A stretch of DNA of 64,000 nt from Termitomyces sp. T153. Its lineage: Eukaryota > Basidiomycota > Agaricomycetes > Agaricales > Lyophyllaceae. Numbering within the stretch: position 1 is the first letter of the stretch; each line of letters opens with the position of its first letter. The position numbers were made by a program, and so were the translations under genes. The notes beneath the pieces were generated by a model. It was not told where the DNA came from and did no database searches. It saw only the letters and a list, made by a program, of their open reading frames with translations. Positions 1 through 11,851 of this stretch are shown here, in pieces. The stretch covers positions 1 through 64,000 of the forward strand of contig JACKQL020000149.1 of the NCBI GenBank assembly GCA_018296165.2. The letters run 5' to 3'.

Positions 1-16
1 TAGATCTTGTTGTCCT

Positions 17-223
17 ATATAATAGGTGCACAGCCACTTTCCAAGGAGTTGTCATGTACATTATAGATGAGCTATAGTCTCCATGCCTTTGGCACAGGCT
101 TGTAGGTCTTGCTTAGTCCCAGACCCAACCTCACTTTGTTCAGTTAAGTCCTTGATATTCTAATTTAATGCTGAGATCCAGTGGGTCCAACTCCTGAAAA
201 AGTGGCTGTGAGCCTATTATATG
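17..223. repeat. Inverted repeat (arms 17-51 and 188-223)
   Basis: The two arms are imperfect reverse complements of about 35 bp around a spacer of about 135 bp. The spacer contains the Helitron-type 3' end described separately. The arms do not carry a recognised transposon terminus, so the structure may be a MITE fragment or a chance product of inverted insertion. Confidence 0.5.
68..175 (-). mobile_element. Helitron-like 3' terminus (partial copy)
   Basis: Read on the minus strand this stretch matches 30180-30273, including the shared stretch GTGAGGTTGGGTCTGGGACT, an imperfect hairpin (82-96) and the end CTCA followed by T. The second copy lies directly downstream of Helitron helicase C-terminal coding sequence, which supports the assignment. 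Known Helitrons end in a hairpin about 10 nt before CTRR and insert between A and T; CTCA deviates from CTRR at one base. Confidence 0.5.
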
Positions 224-229
224 CAATGA

Positions 230-984
230 CTTTTTTGGATTGTGCCAAGGTAAGCCTGACTAATACTGACCAATCCTGACATAATCATTGCCTTTTGAGG
301 GTGAACACAATACAAGTTGGCTGTTTTTGGTACTTTGAACATGTTTTCTTTTTAAAAAAAATTACAGTAAACAACTTGAATAAGTATATAACATCATTTG
401 ACTATGTGTGAAAGGTGACAGATAGACTGCAGGGATGAAAAAGGCCAAACACAAGTCAGTGGACACTGTTTTTCACACCTTGCATGTTTTTTGAAACAAT
501 ATGACCAAATATCAGGCATTTCCAAAATTGTGGAAAGGAGGCCACATGACAAAGTATGTTTGGTCACATCTATTGATTGATTGATGTTGACTAACAAGCT
601 TATTAATAAATCCTTAAGCACACTGTGCTTAACAATTGATGTTTCAGGCAACCATCTACTACTCCCAAAAGCCAAAGGCAACAAGCTAGGATTCCAAGGA
701 GACTTGAACACTTACAAATGACAGATCCTGATAATCATCATGCAAATAGAAATAATAGATATTTGGAATAGATCAATACTGTGGTTGTCCCACCAGTATT
801 CATTTGAAAATATGTTTCCTGACCTTGTAGGTGACTTCAAACAGAAGTTGGTGGACTACATGTCTGCTCTCCTAGGCACACATACAGCAACAAATGTCAC
901 CTTGCAAAAAGACATTACTCCCTCTGTGCTTGCTTGTCCTGATCTTACTCTTGAACAAGACAGTGATGGTTTTCCAATACTCAA
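230..984. other. CpG-poor sequence with two uninterpreted ORFs
   Basis: A minus-strand ORF (394-711, 105 aa) and the start of a plus-strand ORF (740-1084) lie here. The first ~80 codons of the plus ORF match no family I recognise; it runs without a stop into Gypsy pol sequence at about 985, so it looks like a chance fusion at an insertion or rearrangement junction. Nothing else was identified. Confidence 0.35.
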
Positions 985-3838
985 AGTAGACTGGGCCAAG
1001 GGCAAGGTAACAATGAGCCAGTGCCCTTGCAGATGCTCTGCCTGCACCACAGAGGTCAAGGAGGAATGCTGGGCTCAAGTTTGACAGCATGTGGCCATCT
1101 GCACATGCCATGCTGGCCCTTTCCCCTTCACCAACCTAGACTTCCTGAATCCCCTGCCCCTAGCATTCCCCCATAGAGAGGCCCTCTACAAGGACAACTG
1201 GAGTAGCAGCAGAGCCCCAAAGGAGGAATGCAGAGAGAAGTTTGGAGGCATACTCAACCCAGAGTTCCCAGATAAAGCAGTAGAGGTGGGGGACTGGATT
1301 TATGCCACCACCTTACATTTGCTGCCCTCTATTGCAGAGATTGAGGCTAGTCAGACCACATCCCAGCAACTGGCCCAGGCATTTGCTGCTAACTCTGTGC
1401 TCTGGGAGTTCTGGGACATTGTACCTCCCTACCTCCATGCATTTGAGGATGTGTTCTCCAAGGCCTTGTTCATCTTGCATCTGGAGCACAAGCAGTGGGA
1501 CCATGCCATTGAAGTACTGCCCAACTCTGTACCCTCCACCTGTAAGGTCTACTTGCTAGTTCCTAAGGAGCAGGACAAACTTGATGCCTTCTTGCAAGAG
1601 AACCTAGACTCCAGTTACATATGCCTCTCCAAATCTCCAATGGCTTCTCCAGTCTTCTTCATCAGGAAGAAAGATGGCTTGCCCTGACTGCTTCAGGATT
1701 ACTGAGTTCTCAACACCATGACTGTGAAGAACCACTAATCCCTCCCCCTCATCTCCAAGCTCATCTCCAAGCTCATCAACAACCTCCAGGGTGTGCAGTA
1801 CTTCACCAAACTGGATGTCCAGTAGGGCTACAACAACATGCACATCCAGGAGGGAGACAAGTGGAAGGCTGCCTTCCAGACCAATCAGGGACTGTTCAAA
1901 CCTCTTGTTATGTTCTTTGGACTCACCAATAGCCCCACCACCTTCCAGACATAATGAACAACATCTTCCAAAACCTCATTGTCAAAGTCATAGTGTGTGT
2001 ATATCTCAACAACATCCTCATCTACACCAAAACACAGGATAAGCACTGCCAGATCACATGCCTTGTCTTGAAATATCTCTGCCAGCACCAGCTCTACCTC
2101 AAACCAGAGAAGTGTGAGTTTGAACAGACCTGGATCGAGTATCTGGGCCTGATCATCTCACACAGAATAGTGGAGATGGACCCAGTAAAGGTAGCAGGTG
2201 TTGCAGAATGGCCAGAGTCCGAACAAGAAGAAGGTGCAGGCTTTGCTAGATTTTGCAAACTTCTACCAGAGGTTCATCCAGGACTACTTGCATCATGCCC
2301 ATCTGCTATTTGACCTCACTGGAAAGAATGTTGCATGGAGATGGGGGCCTCCAGAGCAGAGAGCTTTTAGTGCTCTGAAGTATGCCATTACTTCCAGACC
2401 CATTCTCCTCTTCCCAAACAACAACTCTCCCTTCCAAGCCAAAGCTAACAGCTCCAACATTGCCACTGGAGCAGTTCTCTTGCAACAGTAGTGGCATCCA
2501 GTGGCCTTCTACTCCAAGGGCCTAAATGCAGTAGAGTGTAACTATGAGATCCATGACAAATTGATGCTGGCCATCATCTGGTCATTTGAGGAATGGCAGC
2601 ATTTCCTGGAAGGTGTGCAGCACAAGTTTGAGGTCTGAACAGACCATAAGAACCTTGAGTACTTCTGGGCAGCCAAGAAATTCAACCACCAACAAGCCCA
2701 ATAGTCCCTCTATCTAGCCAACCTTAACTTCTCACTATACCACAAGCCAGGCTGAAGTATGGGAAAACCAGATGCCCTGTCCCAACAAGTGGACCATAGC
2801 ACTGGAGGGGAGGATAATAGCAACATTGTGCTCCTCCAGCCTAAATTGTTTGCAATCTGAGCCATGGAAGGTAGCTGTTGAGGAGGCAGAGGTAGACATC
2901 CTCCAGGACATTCAGCAGAGCAACTTGGATGGTTAGCAGAAAGAACTTGTTACTCAGGCAGCCAGAGCACTGAAATCAGGGTGTACCATAGGCACCAAAT
3001 CAGTCTGTGCAGATGAATGGGCCCTACAAGATGGGAACTTGACTTTTTGGGATTGTATCTATGTGCCCAATGTTCCAGAGCTCTGCTGGATGATTGTAGA
3101 GCAGCACCACAACTCCTGGATTGCTGGGTACTCCAGACAATGGAAAATGCTGGAGCTGGTTTCACAGAATTACTGGTGGCCCCAGATGTCCTAGTATAAG
3201 GGTCCTACACTGGTACATGTGATTTCTGCCTCCAGACCAAGCCTCAGCATTACCTCCCCTCCAGACAGCTACACACTCTATCCATCCCCATGGAGCAATG
3301 GAGTGTCACCTCTGTGAACTTTATCATAGAACTCCCTGATGCCCACAGTTATGATGCCATCATAGTAATGGTGGACCTGTATAGCAAATAAGTGCACTTC
3401 ATTCCTATTCACACTACCTGCTCTGCCATGGGCACCACAAACTTGTACTAGAGAAATATCTGGAAGCTCTATGGCCTCTCCAATGCCTACATCTCTGATC
3501 AGGGTCCACAGTTTGTAGTACTTCACCAGGGAACTCTACCAACTACTCAGTGTGAAGCTTCACACCTCTACCACCTACCACCCACAGTCCAATGGCCAGA
3601 CTGAGTGCATAAACTAGGAGTTGGAGCAGTACCTCCACCTCTTCTGCAACAAGCACCAGGATGATTGGAATGAACTCCTCCCCAATGCAGAGTTCCAGTA
3701 CAACAACCACATCCACATGGCCATCCAAGTCTCACCCTTTTTCCTTGATACCAGACAACTCTCATGCATGAGTTTTGAGCCCCAGGCCTGGCCTTCAGAG
3801 AATGAGGCAGTGAACAAGTTTGTGGACTAGATGAGGAG
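985..3838 (+). pseudogene. Gypsy pol remnant: linker, RT, RNase H, integrase core
   Basis: In order: a linker region up to ~1550; reverse transcriptase from ~1560, where MASPVFFIRKKDG is the usual start of the palm and a decayed D-D active-site region (YLNNILIYT for YLDDILIYS) lies near 2010; RNase H at ~2330-2780, with an ECN/YE..DK-type block and a DHKNLEYF block near 2640; then integrase at ~3040-3838, with the DQGP block near 3500 and the HPQSNGQTE block near 3590. Several stops (1685, 2490, 2640, 2700) and frame changes break it. Typical chromovirus pol is ~1300 aa in one frame. It is non-functional. Confidence 0.85.
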
Positions 3839-3843
3839 ATCAC

Positions 3844-4876
3844 TGTCATAACCCACTCCCTGGACCCCCAGACATCATTGCCAGCCTGCTCACCTCCCCA
3901 GAGTCTCCTCCAATGCCCCGTCAAACTCCCCAACCATTGTCTACTCTCTGTGCCCACTCTGAGTAACTCTGCGCTTCTCTGGCAAGCCCCAATGGCCTCC
4001 AGGCTAGCTCTGACACCTTCTTTGCAGCTATTGATGCTTCCCTTGACTCTCCTGAGCCCCTGGAACCCTCCCCCACCATTCCTGACCCCATCATGCATCT
4101 CTGGCTCACAACCCTGATTTACCTAACCTACTCCAGAGCATCACAACAACCCTGGAGCAACCCACATCTCAACTGATCCCATCAGAATATTGCTGGGGAC
4201 TGCTCCTCAATTGCAACTGACACCCATTGACTCTGCATGGCTCTGTCAAGCCCTTCTGCCACACCCACTGCCCCCCAGAGCTCCCAGTAGTCAGTATATA
4301 ATCTGTAGAGTAGCACCTTGTACTCTAGTCTTGATATTACATTAACTGGTTACTTGTGTCTTGTGTTTCTCTCTGTCTCTGTTTCTATTTTTAGCCTCAA
4401 ATCTATCTCTTTTCTCCATCTCATCTTGATTGTCCTATTTCCTTTGTTTCCCTAAGTTCCTTTCATCTCTGACATCAGTACAAATTCCACACACACACTA
4501 TGACCTCCAAACATTCTTACAACACTCCAGACCTTGCCCTTTGCTTGGCTCTGGAACCCATCAAGTCTTGATTGATCCCCTGTCAGACTCTAACTCCGCT
4601 CCCATCATTTGCAAAGCCTCTACTTGCCCCACAGTCTATTTGTGCACCTACAGACTTGTTCCTGATGCCCACCTAAGCTCAATGTTTAATATACTTGGTC
4701 TTAGACTTCCCCAGACCACTCCAGACTTGCTCGGGCCACTCCTCCTGACCTCCCCTTGCAAGTCCCTCCAGTCTATGACAACCCCAGAGCACTAGGTTAT
4801 AAGTGCAGAACATTGTGTCTGCCTAGTGAGGATTCACCCAGTGTAGTTGAGCCCCCATGGTCAGTGGAACCTGACA
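3844..4876 (+). mobile_element. Solo LTR nested in the family-A integrase region
   Basis: This 1033-bp LTR starts TGTCATAACCCACTCCC and ends AACCTGACA, and is flanked by the 5-bp duplication ATCAC (3839-3843 and 4877-4881). It belongs to the same superfamily as the LTRs of the young element at 41-53 kb. It keeps their TATATA box (4295-4300) and the GTCTTGATATTA initiation-region motif (4328-4339), although it has otherwise lost almost all CpG. No internal element sequence remains, so it arose by LTR-LTR recombination. Confidence 0.88.
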
Positions 4877-4881
4877 ATCAC

Positions 4882-5326
4882 AGGAAGAAGCCTGACCACC
4901 TCTGGCAAAGGCAACAGATGACATGGTGCAGTACTACAACTGTGGAAGGTCTGCAGCATCCAAATACCAGCCTGGAGATCAAGTCTATCTGGATGCCTCC
5001 AATATTACAACTAACTGACCATCAAAAAAGCTCTCACACTGCCAACTGGGACCTTTTGCAGTGGAATAACAGATAGGGCCCCTAGTCCACCAACTCCAGC
5101 TCCCTGCAGGAATGTGCCAGCTCTATCTGGTGTTCAATGTGGTCAAGTTGTCTCTGGCCTCAAAGGACCCTATTTCAGAGCAATGTCTGCCACCTCTGCC
5201 ACCCCTAGTGAAGGTCAACTACAGCAAGGAGTACAAGGTGGAGGAGATCCTGGATAGTTGTCTATTCCAGCAACAGCTACAGTTCAAGATGAAGTGGAAA
5301 GGTTACAGAATCAAGGACATCTTCTG
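4882..5326 (+). pseudogene. Gypsy pol C-terminus with chromodomain remnant
   Basis: This continues the integrase interrupted by the solo LTR. The best-kept part (about 5215-5326) reads YKVEEILDSCLF then QFKMKWKGY, the first half of a chromodomain of the kind fused to chromovirus integrases, where it guides insertion to marked chromatin. A stop follows at 5325, removing the C-terminal helix. Confidence 0.75.
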
Positions 5327-5474
5327 AGAACTGCAGGAGAACATGTATGCCCCAGAACTTATCAGATGCACCACATGCCATCCAAGGAGTATATCCCATC
5401 TCCTCAGTGGACCAGGCAATCCAGAACTTTTTCTACCCCACACATCAAGATGCCACACACTAGAGGGGGAGTGA

Positions 5475-5842
5475 TGTCAGGGGACTTCCATTTCCAACCT
5501 CCATGGCTTGTTCCAGCACCTTTGAAGCTTGCTCAATGTCTCTGGGGCTTGTTTCAGACTCCCAGAGAAGTCTGAAGATCTGCAAAACTTTCTGTATTAC
5601 CTCATCAATCCCTCCCCTAGGGTTAGAAGTAGCTCTGGTCTTCTGTATAGCCATTCCCATGTCTCTGCCACCTGCTGATGCATTGCACCAAGCAGCAGGG
5701 ATCCTTAGACTTGTTCTCTTTGGATTCCCCTCTACTAGATGATTAGTTACTATTGTATCATTGTCTACTTGCTAATATACTTTGGATTCCCCTCTGCTAG
5801 CTGCATGACTCTGAGCCACTGCTCCTGGAGGTCCCCCTTACA
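5475..5842 (+). repeat. Family-A 3' LTR (368 bp)
   Basis: It begins TGTCAGGGGACTTCC after a GA-rich tract and ends CCCTTACA. The same length is found for the LTR at 20049-20416 and a close length at 7303-7668 on the other strand. The motif AGACTTGTTCT (5707-5717) is complementary to the sequence just inside the 5' LTR of this family. The LTR also contains a short direct repeat, TTTGGATTCCCCTCT, which occurs twice. Confidence 0.88.
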
Positions 5843-7198
5843 GAGTTGGTACTTGTACATCTGGAGGAGGATATTGAGGTTATTCTATCTTAGAATGAGG
5901 GGCATCAGAAAAGGGAATTTCTTTTTCTATTGACAGACATGAGAACTTGTTGGTACTTGGCAATGGAGGCATACACCTCATCTGTCACTCAACTAAAAAT
6001 CCTCCTCCAGTTCTGGGGATAATGCACAAGCACTAATCTCCTCCAGGATCAACTCCAGTACTGATTCATCTGGTAATGGAGCTCTGGCAGCATCCTTTGG
6101 GGCCAATACTTGCAGAAGGAGTTCCTTCTGCTCCACCATAGAGAGGTAGTGTACCTCTAGACCCAAAGGGCAATGTTGTGTGAAGTGCCCAGGCTTCTGG
6201 CATCTCCTGCATAGTAGCAGTGTAGCATAGAGCTGTTTGGATGTGTCCATGTCTATGGGGATGCCCAGCAGCAAGGAGTGTGGCATGGGGATGGCTAGAG
6301 TAGAGGCAGGCATTGTACAAGCAGGTGTGGGGTACTAGAGGCTAGTGACCAGTGAGGTGCAGTGGAGCTACCATTGAATCTCCATGAGTTTCCACTGATA
6401 CTGGGCTACCTCATACCATAAAGCAATCCTCTTGTTGTCTGGGCAGCCCTCTGCAAGGTTGTCAATGCATTCTACCAATGCAGAGTGCAGGCCATCATGG
6501 AATGTGAGGCATAGTTGAAGACTATCAGAGTAGGTGGCTTGTTCAACCAGTGCTCAGAAGGAGTCAATGTACCTGTCCAGGATTTGCTTCCCTTGCCCAT
6601 ATTGCTCCCTGTCACATAGTATCAAGGTGGCAGTTTTGGAGAGGTCAAGTGGTGAAAACTCCACCTGGAAGTCCTTCTCAAAGGTGGCCCAGTCCAGGAA
6701 ACTTCCAACACCTCCAGGATAGTGGAAAACTTGCAATGTATAGGTGGAGGCACATCTAGTCTTCATGTATGACAATACCCAGGCTATCTTCAGCATGTCA
6801 GGATCAAAGGCATCTCTGCTGAGGTGGATGTAGGTGAGGCAGGACTGGAGGAAATGTTCCCTGCCAGAACAAGCACCATTGTATGCATCTGGAAGCATGG
6901 GGCATGGAATCCATGGTTGTAGGGTTACTGGAGCTGTGGAAGTGGGTACAGGAGTGATTGAGGTTGGTTCTGTAACCAGGGGAGATGCAGAGATAGGGAG
7001 TAGGCACTGGAGCAGTGCCTAGAGCAATTGGGAGATAAGATCTGTAGTTTGATGGAGGGTGGAGAGTTTGGTTGTGTGGTGGGTGAGAGATGATTGTGTT
7101 AGTTGCACCTGGTTTTCTAAGTGTAGCAGGCAGGTCCAGGCTTTGTCCTGTGGGGCCAGAGCCTCTGTGGAGGTGTCTGGGTTGGCAAGCTGAGACAT
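5843..7198 (-). pseudogene. Family-A gag remnant, minus strand
   Basis: Read leftwards from a start near 7198 it parallels the plus-strand gag at 20523-21745. It has a Ser/Thr/Gln-rich N-terminus, a capsid-like block (6550-6900), and a CCHC zinc knuckle CRRCQKPGHFTQHC at about 6160-6215. Frameshifts and stops are frequent. It ends abruptly at 5842/5843 against the plus-strand LTR, within what should be the gag-protease junction. Confidence 0.8.
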
Positions 7199-7302
7199 AG
7201 AACTCTACAGTGCTTAATCCTGGTGGGGAGGCAACAGATAGAGGCTCAGAGGTTCCTTGTGGCTATAAGGGGCTTCTAGACCAGTTTGAGGAGACTTGTT
7301 TT

Positions 7303-7668
7303 GCTGGCAACCTCCAGGAGCAGTGGCTCAGAGTCACACAGCTAGCAGAGGGGAATCCAAAGTATATTAGCAAGTAGATGACAATACAAGCAGTAACTAA
7401 TCACCTAGCAGAGGGGAATCCAAAGAGAACAAGTCTAAGAATCCCCACTGCTCAGTGCAGCACATCAGCAGGTGGTGGAGGCATGGAAACCACTGTATAG
7501 AAGGCCAGAGCTAGCCCTTACCCTAGAAAGATAATTGGTCAGGTAATATAGAAAGTTCTGTGGGTCTCTGGAGATCTCCAGGAGTCTGGAACAAGCGCCA
7601 GAGACATTGAGCAAGCTGCAGAGGCACTGGAACAAGCCATGGAGGTCAGAAATGGAAGTTCCCTGACA
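7303..7668 (-). repeat. Family-A 5' LTR, minus strand
   Basis: This is the reverse complement of the 5475-5842 LTR, ending CCCTGACA on the plus strand. The initiation-region motif lies at 7426-7436, and its complement just inside the element at about 7292-7302 is partly decayed. With the adjoining gag it forms the 5' part of a minus-oriented copy. Confidence 0.85.
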
Positions 7669-7680
7669 GACCCCAGCATA

Positions 7681-8581
7681 TGTCACTGACTTGCCACCCT
7701 GCCTTACCCAACCCCAAGTCTGGAACATCATGCTGACTTCTGGGAAGCCTGCGTTCCCATTTGATCCCATCACTGTATCACCATGGTATATCCACTGATC
7801 ATAACTGACACCTATTGACTCTGCACAGCCCCAATGAGCCCCACTGCCAGACCCACTATCCCCAGAGCAGTCCCAGTAGTTAGTATATAAGTCATAGAGT
7901 AGCATCCTGTACTCTAGTCTTGATATTGCCTAATGCACTAGCTTCCAATTGATTGTCTCTTTGTGTTTTGTGTCTCTTGTTATGTTTTCTCTTCTCTCAG
8001 TCTCCCAGTCTTACCTCAGTCTCCCAGTCTTGTCTCATCTCTATCTCTCATATCATCTGGTTACCATCTTATATCTCTGCTTCAATCTATTCTTATTCTC
8101 ATCTCAATCTGGTCTTGACTCTGTTTTGTCTCATTTGTCTCTACTTCCTTTATTGTGCCCAAGTTCCCATCAACTCTAATGCCAGTACAAACTCTGTACT
8201 TACAATCATGACTCCCAAATATTCATAACCACTCCAGACCTTGCTTTATGCTTGGTTCTGAAACCCATCAACATCCATTGATTCCTCATCAAACTCCAGC
8301 CCTGCTCCCATCACTTGTGTAGCCTCCATTATTTGCACCCTTCCATACTCACCTCCAGACTTGTACCTGGAACTTGCCCAAGCCTGACCTTTCCTTGTAT
8401 CTTGTCTTAGACTTCCCCAGACCACTTCAGACTTGCTTGGACCACTTCCTTTGGCTTACTCTTACAAGTATCTGAAGTCCAGACCTCTCCAAAGCACTAA
8501 GTTATCAATGCAGGATGTCACATTCACCTAGTAAGAACTTGCCCAGTTAAGCTGAGCCCCTATGGTTAGCAGAACCTGACA
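7681..8581 (+). mobile_element. Degenerate LTR of the young element's superfamily
   Basis: It starts TGTCACTGACTTGCC and ends GAACCTGACA, and contains GTATATAAG (7883-7891) with GTCTTGATATTG (7918-7929) at the spacing seen in the intact LTRs. The duplicated target is not clear (GCATA versus ATGTC), so the left end may have suffered a small deletion. It sits between two other LTR fragments. Confidence 0.75.
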
Positions 8582-8615
8582 ATGTCAAAACACTGCATGC
8601 TAGGGGGGGGGATGA

Positions 8616-8930
8616 TGTCAGGGGACCACTGTGGCCAGATCTCTGAATTGTTTCCTTTATTCTGAGCCTACTGCTCATTGTACTATCAATCAAGGGCTAT
8701 TTTTGGTCATACTTATATATGGTCATGTGCTGGGAGTCTGGAGATTAAGGCCATTTAAAATGGATTTATGCTTTTAATTGGACTCTGGATTTGGTTGTTG
8801 TTATGTGTTTTCCACAGAAGCTCTAGAGTAAATTCTCCAAACAATGGCATTGGGGATCCTAGACTTGTTTTCTTTGGATCTCCCTCTGCCAGGTGAGTAG
8901 CTAGAATTCTAGAGCTTTCTGTGTACAGGC
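8616..8930 (+). repeat. Family-B LTR, 3'-truncated
   Basis: It begins TGTCAGGGGACC after a G-run (polypurine tract) and is closely similar to the LTR at 36088-36481, including the ATGGTCATGTGCTGGGAGTC block. It stops near 8930, where Helitron-like coding sequence begins, so one insertion truncated the other. Confidence 0.75.
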
Positions 8931-8939
8931 ACAGAGTCT

Positions 8940-9690
8940 TTATTGATGAAGATGTCTATGACCATGGCCTTTATCTGATCAATGACAACCTAGAGAATTT
9001 TGGCAAGACTCTTCAAAACTTTCCCAACATGCCAGAACCCCAACAAGTTTGGAATGTGATTGCAGGTAAGTTTGTGATTGTATAAAGATTTGACATTGAT
9101 ACTGATCAAATGATTTTTTGGAATAGACTGTTGCAAGAAGGAACTGATTATGTTGTTGAGGAGTTGAAGATAAGAGTGGATGAAACCAAGGCCAAGTTTA
9201 ATGGTGAACAACTGGGGGCCTTCAATGAAGTTATGGACTCTTCAGACAACAACTTGGGCAAGATGATATTCATTCACAGTGCAGGTGGATGTCATGAAAC
9301 ATTTGTCTGCAACACTTTGGCTTCTGCTGTTTGGTTCAATGGAGATGTGGCATTCTGTGTAGCATCATCTGAGATTGCTGTGCTATTGCTGGACAGTGGT
9401 AGAACTGCACATTCAGGGTTCAAAATCCCATTCCAGCTCTGGATACATCCATTGCCAATATCAAGAGAGGAACTCAGTTGTCTTAACTCTTACTTGGGAC
9501 CAAGGTTGTCATCTGGGATGATGTCACAATGCAACATGAAAATGCCATTGACTCTGTGGATTGAGGGTTCAGAGACATCCTAAAAAGGATGTCCCTTTTT
9601 GTGGAGTGACTAGTGATTTTGGATGCAGAAAGCACATCAAGAAACACTGTAAATATGGTCTGTCAAGAAATCCTTGATGGTTTACAGATG
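8940..9690 (+). pseudogene. Helitron Pif1-like helicase, internally deleted
   Basis: The helicase drives rolling-circle transposition of Helitrons. The remnant shows FNGEQLGAFNEVM, then a Walker-A-like HSAGGCHETFVCNTL (GxxGTGKT decayed), then VASSEIAVLLLDSGRTAHS with FKIP, then a Walker-B-like VVIWDDVTMQHENA across a frameshift near 9480. At ~9600 the sequence jumps to the C-terminal DPEN-type tail, ending EILDGLQM at 9688. The same tail occurs at 29770-29834. Several hundred residues between are missing. A GT-AG-like intron may lie at 9065-9126. Confidence 0.8.
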
Positions 9691-9975
9691 TAAGTGTACC
9701 TTTTGATAGTTACAAGCAAAAAATTGCTAACTTCTATGAACTTCAGTATCCAATGTATATAGCCTGACAGGTTTTGTCACATTGATTGCAATTGGTATAA
9801 TTGTCCCAGTGTACTCCAGCTCTCAACTCCTCCTCAAGTGCTATCAAGACGTTGAATTCTAATGCCTCAACATCCTCAATTGATCCCACTGCTGGGAGTG
9901 CATCTGAAATCAGGCCCACAAACTACACCTTTGATCCTGGAGGGTCTTTTGCATCCCTAGCCACCATATACACAG

Positions 9976-10613
9976 TTATGAGGTCCCTTCAAGCATAAAC
10001 ACAGATCCCCCTGATGGCCTAACAGTGATTTTTGAGTTCCTCCATTTCCCCCCTCTGTCTTTGGCCCTATAATGTGCCAGGCAGGCCATCTGTGATCCCT
10101 TGACAGTCTTCCCAACCATTTTGCCCCCCTCCAAGATACACCATGGCTGTGTATGTCCTGTGAAGTTCAACTGACTTCTTGACTTACACCCTTTGTAGGT
10201 CAGCCTCACATACTTGGAATTCTTGGATGGCAACTGCCAGGAGAATATTGGCAGAATTTGATTCATCCACCCTAATCAGTGTTTGTTCTCCTTTGAGGAA
10301 CCTGTGTATCCTGGCTGGACCATACTTCTTCACATTGCCAGTGGAGGTGAGGTCTCAGGAGATGATGGACCAAATGTGTGCAGGACTTGTCTGACAATGC
10401 TGACAATATTGCAATCACCTGGAGGAGTTCTTTGGTAACCTCCCCAGAGTCAAAAGCACATTCAATCTTCTCCATGATGTCATCAGCAGTCTTGGTGAGG
10501 CTTTCCAAGAGAGAGCATTTCATTGTAAGAGCCTCCTGGAGTAAACAAACTTGCTGTACAGGTATGGCACCACCATGTACTTTAGGTACATCCACAAAAC
10601 CACTGGGTCCCAT
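9976..10613 (-). pseudogene. Unrecognised minus-strand coding remnant
   Basis: Two adjacent minus-strand reading frames (10272-10613, 113 aa; 9976-10266, 96 aa) have plausible coding character. The first is Leu/Lys-rich and helical, and the second is rich in basic residues (GGKMVGKTVKGSQ). They could be exons of one repeat-borne gene. No family was recognised. CpG is almost absent, as in transposon DNA. Confidence 0.3.
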
Positions 10614-11180
10614 TCATCAGCACATAGCTTCTGTTCTGACAATGATATTGTCTGCTTGAGAAACAACCATGCCAATCAATTGTTGCTCATCCATGCTCTG
10701 CTTGCACACAGTTTGTAGACTGGGTGTGGTGCTGCCGGCGCATTGAATATGTACTCCCACAGTTGTACCATCAACAATTCAAGGGTCATGTTACACAACC
10801 AGCCAGCCCACTCTCTTTGTCCCTATCCAGGATGTGCCCTGTCTAACTAGCCGTCACTTTCCCCACAGCCAAGACCAGAGGATTTGATGAATTATCAACC
10901 CTGCACATCATCTGTTCAGAGGTGAACATGGTCTTGAGTAGAGTTGGGGGAGCAGGAGATCCCGCCATCTTAGCCTCGGTACCAAAGGTAGTCATAACTC
11001 GTATGGAGTGCAATAGTAACACAACACAGAGATAATAAAGAGATTTTCACGCGATGCCCAAGCACAACGTCCGGATAGCCGGTTCAGTCACTTTTCAAAA
11101 CCGTAAATTTCCATTCCAAGAGTCCAATCCAAGCCTATAGAGCAGCAACTCCCATGACCTGTCGGAATCCGAACTTGGGG
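10614..11180. other. Boundary from CpG-depleted repeats to CpG-normal DNA
   Basis: CpG reappears from about 10735 and becomes regular after 10960. I see no gene. This is the left edge of the gene island. Confidence 0.6.
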
Positions 11181-11360
11181 CCTAAATAAACACAGACTTA
11201 GTTAGTCTGATCCTCAGTCTGCGTGTGCAAACGACTAGAAGCACATAAATAAACACAGACTTAGTGAGTCTGATCTATTGTACCATAAGTCAATGTCCAG
11301 TATTTGTATGTGTAGTAGCACTTACCCTCAGTCTGCATGTGCAAACGACTGAGGGTTGTA
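11180..11360. repeat. Short direct repeats with hairpins
   Basis: AATAAACACAGACTTAGT followed by AGTCTGATC occurs twice (about 11184 and 11247). CTCAGTCTGC(G/A)TGTGCAAACGACT also occurs twice, interleaved, and the second copy is extended to a hairpin CCTCAGTC...GACTGAGG. Each AGACT...AGTCT core is itself palindromic. The function is unknown; it may be a duplicated MITE fragment. From 11361 to 11851 I see no convincing gene. Confidence 0.55.
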
Positions 11361-11851
11361 GAGAACAATGAGTATATGTAGATGTGATAAAAAAACCTTT
11401 GTCCTTATTGTGATCGAAAATCAGGCACATTTGCGGTGCCTTGTGGCGAGATCGTGACATATATTACATTGATGGGATTGCATTAGTGCTCTTATATGCC
11501 CATATTTTCTGTCTTATCTTTTGCTGATGCTGTCTGTGAACCCCGGTTGTACGGAACATACAAATCGTGATTTCAATGATTTCCGGCTCTGGCAATCGTT
11601 TGTATGCTTTGGAAGTCGTGACTCTCTCAGAATTCAAATGGTCCCTGGGATTGAACGACATGGCCTGGGAAACATAGAAAGGAAGTCAATGACCGCTACG
11701 GCTAGCTTTCCCTTGAACATCGTAGTTCTGTTTAACGTGAAGAGCCTTGGTGCATAAAGAAAAATATAATGGAGGGTGAAGAAACAGTGAAGAAACAGTG
11801 AAGAAACAGTGGAGAAATGAAGTCGATGACGACATTCCTCGGGGTGACAAG

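Larger units (their letters stand above)
985..5842 (+). mobile_element. Degenerate Ty3/Gypsy chromovirus, family A, copy 1
   Basis: A 5'-truncated plus-strand element comprises pol remnants, a chromodomain, a purine-rich tract (5462-5474) and a 368-bp 3' LTR. It is interrupted at 3844-4876 by a solo LTR of another family. Internal stops, frameshifts and near-total absence of CpG mark it as long dead. Its 3' LTR abuts a minus-strand copy of the same family. Confidence 0.85.

Noticed and set aside
7465..7905. 146-aa minus-strand ORF over 7465-7905
   Set aside because: It spans the boundary between two LTRs at 7668-7681 and reads noncoding LTR sequence.
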